20,431 nt of DNA, from NCBI GenBank assembly GCA_964629345.1, contig CAZVSG010000034.1:1-20431 (forward strand), read 5' to 3'. The stretch's first letter is position 1. Every line of letters starts with the position of its first letter. The notes beneath the pieces were generated by a model, which was not told where the DNA came from, ran no database searches, and saw nothing but the letters and a program-made list of their open reading frames with translations. Origin of the DNA: UBA6115 sp964629345 (lineage in GTDB: Bacteria > Bacillota > Clostridia > Christensenellales > Aristaeellaceae). The position numbers and the translations under genes were made by a program. Positions 14,614-20,431 of the stretch are shown here, piece by piece.

Positions 14614-16122
14614 ATGTCTGAAATCCTGCTTGAGCTGAAGGGGATCACAAAGACCTTTCCCGGTGTCAAAGCGCTGGACAGGGTCCATTTCCAGTTGAAA
14701 CGCGGCGAGATCCACGCGATCATGGGCGAGAACGGAGCGGGGAAGTCCACCTTCATCAAGGTCATCACAGGCGTACACATGCCTGATGAGGGAGAGATCA
14801 TTCTAAACGGCAGGAAGGTAGCGTTCAGATCGCCTCTGGCCGCCCAGCGGGAAGGAATTGCCGCCATCTACCAGAACGTCACGAGCTATCCGGACCTGTC
14901 GGTCACGGAAAACATCTTCATCGGGCACGAGAAGGTCGAACGAGGCATCATCCAATGGAAGAAGATGCACAAGGCGGCTGAGGAGCTGCTCAGGCCGCTC
15001 AACGTCGACTTCCAGCCCACCGCGCTGATGGGCACGCTGTCCGTCGCCCAGCAGCAGATCGTGGAGATCGCAAAAGCCCTGTCGATGAACGCGCAGATCA
15101 TCATCATGGATGAGCCGACGGCCGCGCTGACCAACAGCGAGTCGGAGGAGCTGTACCGGATCACGGAGCGGCTGAGGGACGAGGGCAAGTCCATCATCAT
15201 CATTTCCCACCGGCTGGAGGACATGTACCGCCTCGCCTCCCGCGTGACCGTTTTCCGCGACGCGAACTACATCGGAACGTATCAGGTCAGCGAGATCACG
15301 CCGCCGGAATTGATCAAGGCGATGGTGGGGCGCGAGATCAACGAGCTGTTCCCGAAGCCCAAGGCAAAGATCGGGAATGAAGTCTTCCGCCTGGAAGGCC
15401 TCGGCAGGACGGGATATTTCAAGGACATCAGCCTGAACATCAAGCAGCGGGAGATCGTAGGGCTGACCGGGCTGGTCGGCTCGGGGCGCACGGAAGTGGT
15501 CCAGACGATCTTCGGCGTGGAGCCCTATGATACCGGCACCATCTATCTGGACGGCAAGGCGGTCGAAATACATTCCCCGCAGGATGCCATGAAACTGGGC
15601 ATCGGGCTGCTGACGGAGGACCGGCAGAACCAGGGCCTGATCCTGGACTGGGGCATCGGGCGCAACGTCACCCTGCCGGCGCTTGCCAAATACGCGCGGG
15701 GAAAGATCACCAAGGACCCGGTTGAGAACATGGCGGCAAAGGCCCTGTGCGAGCAGATGGGCGTCAAGGCGCAGTCCGTGTTTGACAAGGCCTCCTCCCT
15801 CTCGGGAGGGAATCAGCAGAAAGTGGTGGTCGCCAAGGCGCTCACCAGCGAACTGAAACTGCTGATCATGGACGAACCGACCAAGGGCGTCGACGTCGGC
15901 GCGAAAGCCGCGATCTATGAGGTCATCAGCGACCTGATCATGAAGGGAATGTCCATCCTGATCATCAGCTCGGAGATGCCTGAGATCCTGGGGATGTGCG
16001 ACAGGATCTACGTGATGCACGACGGACGGATGATGGGCGAACTTGACCGTGAAGAGGCCACGCAGGAGAAGATCCTGGAACTGGCGATGCTCAAAAAAAC
16101 AGCACTTGCGGTGGAAGGATAA
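14614..16122 (+). CDS. rhaT: L-rhamnose ABC transporter, ATP-binding protein (RhaT of the ABC type)
   Basis: A 502-residue tandem ATPase of the RbsA/MglA/XylG family that powers sugar import through the two permeases downstream. Domain 1 has Walker A GENGAGKST (38-46), Q-loop Gln87, a divergent signature LSVAQQQ (142-148) and Walker B IIIMDEP (162-168). Domain 2 has GLVGSGRTE (286-294), which lacks the Walker A lysine as usual for this family, the signature LSGGNQQ (396-402) and LLIMDEP (416-422). The ATG follows AAGGAG (14603-14608). It is the first gene of the operon. The rhamnose assignment comes from the adjacent mutarotase and isomerase. The name follows the Rhizobium rhaSTPQ convention, not the unrelated E. 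coli symporter RhaT. Confidence 0.85.
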   Translation: MSEILLELKGITKTFPGVKALDRVHFQLKRGEIHAIMGENGAGKSTFIKVITGVHMPDEGEIILNGRKVAFRSPLAAQREGIAAIYQNVTSYPDLSVTENIFIGHEKVERGIIQWKKMHKAAEELLRPLNVDFQPTALMGTLSVAQQQIVEIAKALSMNAQIIIMDEPTAALTNSESEELYRITERLRDEGKSIIIISHRLEDMYRLASRVTVFRDANYIGTYQVSEITPPELIKAMVGREINELFPKPKAKIGNEVFRLEGLGRTGYFKDISLNIKQREIVGLTGLVGSGRTEVVQTIFGVEPYDTGTIYLDGKAVEIHSPQDAMKLGIGLLTEDRQNQGLILDWGIGRNVTLPALAKYARGKITKDPVENMAAKALCEQMGVKAQSVFDKASSLSGGNQQKVVVAKALTSELKLLIMDEPTKGVDVGAKAAIYEVISDLIMKGMSILIISSEMPEILGMCDRIYVMHDGRMMGELDREEATQEKILELAMLKKTALAVEG

Positions 16123-16132
16123 GGGAAACAGC

Positions 16133-17155
16133 ATGCAGATCAACCGGCGCCGCGTCAAACTGACCAGGGACCGCGTCTTCTCGTCGCGCGAACTGAGCCT
16201 GCTGGGCATCCTGATCCTGATCGTTGCGGGGATCCAGCTGCGCAACAGCACTTTCCTGTCGTCCCGCTCCATCAACGACATGCTCAAGAACTATTCGACC
16301 ACCATCACGCTGGCGCTTGGGATGATGAGCGTGCTGCTCATCGGCGGGATCGACATCTCCGTCTCGGCGACCCTGGCGTTCTCCGGCATGAGCGCCTCCC
16401 TGCTGATGCGGGACGGCGTGTATTCCTCCACGCTGGTCATGTTTTTGGTCAGCACCGCGATCGGGACGCTGTGCGGCCTGCTGGTCGGCCTGGTCATCAG
16501 CCGGGGCAAGGTGCTTCCCATTATCGCCACGCTGGGCTTCACCAACATATTCAGGGGCGCGACCTATATCATCTCGGACAGCCGCTGGGTCTCCGCTTAC
16601 CAGTTCGATTCGGCCTTCAAGCGTTTCGCCCAGACCAGAACGCTGACCTTCGGGCTGATGAACAACCTGGTTTTCATCGCCCTCGTCTGTTACCTGGTGT
16701 TTTTCGTCATCATGCGCTGGACGCGCTTCGGGCGGAGGATCTATGCGGTCGGTTCCAACCCGGAGGCCGCGAGCATCAGCGGCATCAACATCAACAGGGT
16801 CAAGCTGGCCGTCTACACCATCGCGGGGAGTTTCGCGGGCCTGATCGGCGCGATGTACACCTCCCTGTACGCGTCCGCCCAGAGCGACATGGGCATGGGG
16901 ATGGAGATGGACGCGATCGCCTCCTGCGTTCTGGGCGGCGTCAGCCTCTCGGGCGGCCAGGGCGGTGTTCCGGGCGTTCTGCTGGGCGCGATGACCATGA
17001 CGGTCATCTCCAAGGCGCTCCCGCTGATCGGGATATCCCAGTTCTGGCAGAAGGCGATCAAGGGGATCATCATCCTCATCGCGATCATCATCAACGTTCT
17101 GGCCCAGCGGGCGATCCACCGCAACGCCATGAGAGCGAGGGAGCGGCAGATATGA
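16133..17155 (+). CDS. rhaP: L-rhamnose ABC transporter, permease (RhaP-like)
   Basis: A 340-residue integral membrane protein of the BPD_transp_2 family (RbsC/MglC-like). It is hydrophobic almost throughout after a basic N-tail (1-19). Family marks are LLIGGIDISVSAT (68-80), YAVGSNPEAASISGI (204-218) and the segment SCVLGGVSLSGGQGG (264-278). It pairs with the next permease to form the import channel. The start at 16133 is set by AAGGGA (16121-16126), 10 nt after the ATPase stop; the frame is open further upstream but overlaps the ATPase gene. The 3' end overlaps the next gene by 4 nt (ATGA), which points to translational coupling. Assignment to P rather than Q is by order only. Confidence 0.85.
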   Translation: MQINRRRVKLTRDRVFSSRELSLLGILILIVAGIQLRNSTFLSSRSINDMLKNYSTTITLALGMMSVLLIGGIDISVSATLAFSGMSASLLMRDGVYSSTLVMFLVSTAIGTLCGLLVGLVISRGKVLPIIATLGFTNIFRGATYIISDSRWVSAYQFDSAFKRFAQTRTLTFGLMNNLVFIALVCYLVFFVIMRWTRFGRRIYAVGSNPEAASISGININRVKLAVYTIAGSFAGLIGAMYTSLYASAQSDMGMGMEMDAIASCVLGGVSLSGGQGGVPGVLLGAMTMTVISKALPLIGISQFWQKAIKGIIILIAIIINVLAQRAIHRNAMRARERQI

Positions 17156-18159
17156 CAGCACATCCTGACCGCAGCATTCTGGCTGCGAGGAACAAAAGCC
17201 TCAAGTCGGTTTTCATGCGCTGGGAGTTTCTGCTCCTGGGCCTGTTCCTTGCCATCAACATCATGAACGCGGTCATATCCCCCTATTATCTCAACGCGGG
17301 GAACCTGTTCACCGCCATCAATTCCTTCCTGGTCAAGGGCTTTATCGCGATGCCCATGGCCTATCTGCTGGTGCTGGGGGACATCGACCTGTCTGTCGGA
17401 TCGACGGTGGCGCTTTCAGCCACCCTTCTGGGGGTATCATACAATGCGGGGGTGCCGATGGGCCTTGCGATCCTCATCGCGCTGCTCTGCGGCACGCTGT
17501 GCGGCCTGCTCAACGGCCTGATCCTGACCCGGTTTACCGAACTTGCGTCCATGATCGTCACGCTTGGCACCATGACGCTCTACCGGGGCATTTCCGAGAT
17601 GATCCTCGGCAGCCAGAGCACCGGCGGTTTCCATAACGTCGACTGGTTCTATCAGATCTACTATGCCAGGCTCGGGCCGGTCCCCTACCTGTTCTTCTTT
17701 TTCTGCCTGCTGGCGCTCGGCTTTGGCTTTGTGCTGCATAAGACCATCTTTGGCCGCCAGCTGTTTGCGATCGGCTCCAACCGCCTCACCGCGAAGTATT
17801 CGGGGGTCCCTGTCCAGAGGCACCGCCTCATCTGCTACACGCTGATGGGATTGGTATGCGGCATGTCCGGCGTGTTCTACTCTTCCTGGATGGGCACCGT
17901 GCGCTTTGACATCGCGACCGGGTATGAACTGGAGGCCATCAGCGTGGCGGTCCTGGGCGGGATCAGCACATCGGGCGGGAAAGGGACCTTCCCCGGCGCG
18001 ATCATCTCCATCTTCATCATCGGACTGCTTGGATACGGGCTGGGCCTGATCAACGTCAACTCCCAGACCATCCTGATGATCATCGGCCTGATCCTCATCG
18101 TGGTCGTGATGGCGCCCAACTTGAAGGCCCGCCGGAAGCCCGGCATAAAGACGACCTGA
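17152..18159 (+). CDS. rhaQ: L-rhamnose ABC transporter, second permease (RhaQ-like)
   Basis: A 335-residue BPD_transp_2 family permease, homologous in layout to the previous gene. Marks are LGDIDLSVGS (75-84), FAIGSNRLTAKYSGV (205-219) and EAISVAVLGGISTSGG (261-276). The start codon lies inside the stop of the first permease (ATGA overlap), with GAGGGAG upstream. The frame is open for more than 200 codons further left, but that is a shadow of the first permease and has no family features. A 45-bp gap with a hairpin separates it from the binding protein. Confidence 0.85.
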   Translation: MTAHPDRSILAARNKSLKSVFMRWEFLLLGLFLAINIMNAVISPYYLNAGNLFTAINSFLVKGFIAMPMAYLLVLGDIDLSVGSTVALSATLLGVSYNAGVPMGLAILIALLCGTLCGLLNGLILTRFTELASMIVTLGTMTLYRGISEMILGSQSTGGFHNVDWFYQIYYARLGPVPYLFFFFCLLALGFGFVLHKTIFGRQLFAIGSNRLTAKYSGVPVQRHRLICYTLMGLVCGMSGVFYSSWMGTVRFDIATGYELEAISVAVLGGISTSGGKGTFPGAIISIFIIGLLGYGLGLINVNSQTILMIIGLILIVVVMAPNLKARRKPGIKTT

Positions 18160-18181
18160 CTATAACACCTTGTGTGTATAG
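18160..18181 (+). other. Intercistronic hairpin before the binding-protein gene
   Basis: CTATAACAC (18160-18168) pairs with GTGT (18172-18175) and TATAG (18177-18181), a 9-bp stem with a 3-nt loop and one bulged G at 18176. An A run and AGGAGG (18191-18196) follow at once. It may be an RNA-processing or stability element that lets the binding protein be made in larger amounts than the permeases. Confidence 0.5.
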
Positions 18182-18204
18182 TAATAAAAAAGGAGGAATC
18201 ACCC

Positions 18205-19224
18205 ATGAGGAAACTCACCGCACTGATCCTGGCCCTTATGATGGTAGCCGGTCTTGCAGCCGTTGCGCAAGCCGCTGACCTGAGCGGTCAGACCTATGCC
18301 ATCATCACAAAATCCGCGGGAAACCCCTACAACGAGCGCGAAGCCAGCGGCTTTGAAGAGGCGATCACGGCAGCCGGAGCCAACGTCATCGTCAAGCATC
18401 CCGCCCAGATCACCGCTGAAGCCCAGATCACCCTCATCAACGAGCTGGTAGCCCAGAAAGTCACGGGCATTGCCGTGGCCGGAAACGATTTTGACGCCCT
18501 GGAAACCGCTCTGAAAGCGGCCATGGCTGCAGGGATCAAGGTCGTCTCCCTGGACTCCTCGGTCAATCCCGCCAGCCGTCTGACGCACATCAACCAGGCC
18601 GGCGTGGTCGAAGTGGCCCAAGCGCTGGTGGATGCGGCCTATGACCTGATGGGCGGCGAAGGCGAGTGGGCGATCCTGTCCGCCACCGCGACCGCTTCCA
18701 ACCAGAACGCCTGGATCGCGGCGATGCAGGAACTTCTGAAGGACGAAAAATATGCCAAGCTGAACCTGGTCGAGATCGCCTACGGCGATGACATCTATCA
18801 GACTTCTGTGGATGAGACCCAGGCATTGCTGCAGAACTATCCCAACCTCAAGCTCATCAACGCCCCCACCACTGTCGGTATCGCCGCCGCTTCCAAGGTC
18901 ATCACGGACAACGAGCTTCAGGGCAAGGTCATCGTGACCGGCCTGGGCCTGCCGTCTGAAATGGCTGAGTTCATGGGCCAGGGCCCCGTTGCCTGCCCCT
19001 ACATGTTCCTGTGGAACCCGATCGACGTCGGCAGGACCGCCGCGTACGCGCTGCTTGAGATGGTCAACGGCCAGCTGACCGGCGCCCTGGGCGAGAGCTT
19101 CACCGCAGCCAACGGCGTCACCTACACCGTCACCGAGGCCGGGGACAAGGGCACGGAAATCATCATTGGACCCCCGTTTGAATTCAACGCTGACAACATT
19201 GAGGACTGGAAGACTGTCTATTGA
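18205..19224 (+). CDS. rhaS: L-rhamnose ABC transporter, substrate-binding protein (RhaS of the ABC type)
   Basis: A 339-residue extracytoplasmic sugar-binding protein of the type I (LacI/RbsB-like) fold, close in layout to the Rhizobium rhamnose-binding protein. Residues 1-23 are a signal peptide (basic start, hydrophobic core, cleavage after AQA). The mature part starts near ADLSGQTYAIITKSAGNPYN, then has GIAVAGNDFDALETAL and VVSLDSS strands typical of the fold. The signal lacks a lipobox cysteine, so by sequence this is not a lipoprotein, unlike most binding proteins of Gram-positive bacteria. The ATG follows AGGAGG (18191-18196) with 8 nt spacing. It is fourth in the operon, between two hairpins. 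The name follows the Rhizobium convention, not the E. coli regulator RhaS. Confidence 0.86.
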   Translation: MRKLTALILALMMVAGLAAVAQAADLSGQTYAIITKSAGNPYNEREASGFEEAITAAGANVIVKHPAQITAEAQITLINELVAQKVTGIAVAGNDFDALETALKAAMAAGIKVVSLDSSVNPASRLTHINQAGVVEVAQALVDAAYDLMGGEGEWAILSATATASNQNAWIAAMQELLKDEKYAKLNLVEIAYGDDIYQTSVDETQALLQNYPNLKLINAPTTVGIAAASKVITDNELQGKVIVTGLGLPSEMAEFMGQGPVACPYMFLWNPIDVGRTAAYALLEMVNGQLTGALGESFTAANGVTYTVTEAGDKGTEIIIGPPFEFNADNIEDWKTVY

Positions 19225-19245
19225 CAGCTGACCGATTCTGACCCC

Positions 19246-19274
19246 TCCGGGGGCGGGCTATGCCCGCCCCCGGA
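19246..19274. other. Strong GC hairpin after the binding-protein gene
   Basis: TCCGGGGGCGGGC (19246-19258) pairs perfectly with GCCCGCCCCCGGA (19262-19274) around a 3-nt loop, a 13-bp stem. No T tract follows, and the next gene starts 50 bp later with a strong ribosome site. It therefore looks more like an mRNA-stabilising or partial-termination element than a full terminator. Confidence 0.65.
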
Positions 19275-19323
19275 ATCACAGTCGTGACCTTTTATCACGA
19301 CACCATCTGTCAGGAGGGATGAC

Positions 19324-19650
19324 ATGGAGCGATTCGCCTGGAAGGCCCGGCTGAAGCCGGGAATGCTGGAGGAGTACAGGAGACGGCATGACCGGATCTG
19401 GCCGGAGATGTCTGAAGTGCTTGATGAGGCCGGCATCCGCAACTACACCATCTGGACAGACGGCGCGGAGCTGTTCGGCTATTATGAGTGCGACAGCGTG
19501 GCGTATGCCGCCGGTGTCCAGGCGCAAAGCCCGGTCGTGGACAGGTGGAACAAATACATGAAGGACGTCATGGTCATGGATTTTGATCCGGAGACAGGCA
19601 CCTCCGTCCAACTGAAGCAAGTTTTCCTTCATCCGAAGGAAAACCGGTGA
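19324..19650 (+). CDS. rhaM: L-rhamnose mutarotase
   Basis: A 108-residue cytoplasmic protein, the usual length for RhaM (RhaU in Rhizobium), which interconverts the anomers of L-rhamnose so that the isomerase receives the one it uses. Family marks are RHDRIWPEM with the catalytic-type His22, NYTIW (40-44), LFGYYE (50-55) and a C-terminal segment with MDF and LKQVF. The ATG follows AGGAGG (19312-19317). It lies between the transporter genes and the isomerase and is the best single marker that the operon is for rhamnose. Confidence 0.93.
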   Translation: MERFAWKARLKPGMLEEYRRRHDRIWPEMSEVLDEAGIRNYTIWTDGAELFGYYECDSVAYAAGVQAQSPVVDRWNKYMKDVMVMDFDPETGTSVQLKQVFLHPKENR

Positions 19651-19711
19651 CCGCAAGACCTCACCCCGCCGTCATCAGCGCGGAAAACAGCGCAACAAGA
19701 AGGAGCATCCT

Positions 19712-20431
19712 ATGGGAAACGAGCAGTTGATCCTCAGGGGATTTGAGTACGCGAAGGAAACCTATGGGGCGCTTGGCGTGGACGTGCAGGAGGCCATGGA
19801 CAAGGCGGACGCCGTTCCGCTGTCCATGCACTGCTGGCAGGGGGATGACGTCACCGGTTTTGACGGCGCGGACTCGCTCACCGGCGGCATCGCGGTGACC
19901 GGCAATTATCCGGGCAAAGCCAGGAACCTTCAGGAGCTGCAGCAGGACATCGTCAAGGCCCTTTCGCTGATCCCGGGGAAGTCGAAGCTCAACCTGCACG
20001 CCTGCTATGCTGTCAAGGACGGCCGCCAGCCGGACCGGGACGCCTACGGCATCCGCGAGTTCCAGCCGTGGGTCGATTTCGCAAGGGCGCAGGACCTGGG
20101 GCTTGATTTCAACCCTACCTATTTCTCGCATCCCATGATGGACGGCAACCTGTCCCTGTCCAGCCCGGATCCCCAAAAGCGCCGCTTCTGGATCGAACAC
20201 GGAAAACGCTGCCGTGAGATCGGCGCGGAATTCGCCAGGCAGCTGAAACAGCCCTGTGTCGTCGACTACTGGATGCCCGACGGCACCAAGGACACCTGCG
20301 TCAATACCCCAGCCTTGAGGGAGCGGATGACCGCCTCGCTGGATGAGATCTTCGCCGACAGGAACGGGATGGACACGGCCCCCTGCGCGCTGGAGAGCAA
20401 GCTGTTCGGCATGGGGGTGGAGAGCTTCACC
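19712..20431 (+). CDS. rhaA: L-rhamnose isomerase, N-terminal part (runs off window)
   Basis: The first 240 codons are present and in frame to the window end; the full enzyme is normally about 420 residues. It converts L-rhamnose to L-rhamnulose with divalent metals. Family motifs in order are SMHCWQGDDVTGF (38-50), GGIAVTGNYPGKAR (58-71), LIPGKSKLNLHA (86-97), LGLDFNPTYFSHP (129-141), FWIEHGKRCR (159-168) and ALESKLFGMG (226-235), where Glu228 is the expected first metal ligand. The remaining ligands lie beyond the edge. The ATG follows AAGGAG (19700-19705), 61 bp after rhaM. A kinase and aldolase would be expected further on. Confidence 0.94.
   Translation, partial: MGNEQLILRGFEYAKETYGALGVDVQEAMDKADAVPLSMHCWQGDDVTGFDGADSLTGGIAVTGNYPGKARNLQELQQDIVKALSLIPGKSKLNLHACYAVKDGRQPDRDAYGIREFQPWVDFARAQDLGLDFNPTYFSHPMMDGNLSLSSPDPQKRRFWIEHGKRCREIGAEFARQLKQPCVVDYWMPDGTKDTCVNTPALRERMTASLDEIFADRNGMDTAPCALESKLFGMGVESFT

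Noticed and set aside
16471..17151. A long open frame of over 200 codons upstream of the second permease start
   Set aside because: It lies in another frame of the first permease, is Gly/Arg/Asp/His-rich and low in complexity, and lacks family features. The real start is the ATG at 17152 overlapping the previous stop.

Overview
The window looks like a GC-rich chromosomal segment of a Bacillota bacterium, most likely a gut- or rumen-type member of class Clostridia. This rests on strong AGGAGG-type ribosome binding sites, TTG and GTG starts, sigma-A-type promoters and the gene families present. The exact lineage is a guess. Three copies of the chromosome-partitioning site parS (two perfect 16-bp palindromes at 3571 and 11791, and a one-base variant at 7733) lie in intergenic DNA about 4.1 kb apart. 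This is the most informative feature: it marks the segment as a ParB-loading region, and these normally lie close to the replication origin.

Layout, left to right. Positions 1-680 hold a divergent tRNA locus: tRNA-Lys(UUU) on the minus strand, cut by the window edge, and tRNA-Arg(UCU), tRNA-His(GUG) and tRNA-Gln(UUG) on the plus strand. Each side has a good promoter, and a bidirectional terminator closes the plus-strand cluster. Next come a minus-strand GH10 xylanase-like glycosidase without a signal peptide (692-1918), a CNNM/CBS/CorC-type membrane protein behind a near-consensus promoter (2193-3533), parS 1, a heterodimeric ABC exporter (3607-7600), a pair of GC-rich hairpins, parS 2 and a small nucleotidyltransferase-fold protein (7772-8266). 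A 2-oxoacid:ferredoxin oxidoreductase pair follows (8421-11036). Its beta subunit is frameshifted by a 94-bp insertion bounded by a 32-bp direct repeat, exactly in the thiamine-diphosphate motif. Next are a minus-strand protein resembling putative immunity proteins (11122-11634) and parS 3.

The right half is a sugar-catabolism locus. A fucose/arabinose-isomerase-family enzyme (11972-13468) sits behind a long dyad operator. It converges with an AraC-family regulator (13492-14373). Divergent from the regulator is an L-rhamnose operon: ATPase, two permeases, periplasmic-type binding protein, L-rhamnose mutarotase and L-rhamnose isomerase, the last cut by the right edge. The transporter imports L-rhamnose, the mutarotase interconverts its anomers and the isomerase makes L-rhamnulose. 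The kinase and aldolase are presumably beyond the window. Two directly repeated heptamers 21 bp apart next to a promoter-like sequence are the likely regulator binding site. Two hairpins flank the binding-protein gene and may set its expression separately from the permeases.

I found no CRISPR array, insertion sequence, phage gene or clearly new defence system. The points most worth a second look are the regular parS spacing, the disrupted beta subunit and the two operator-like structures.
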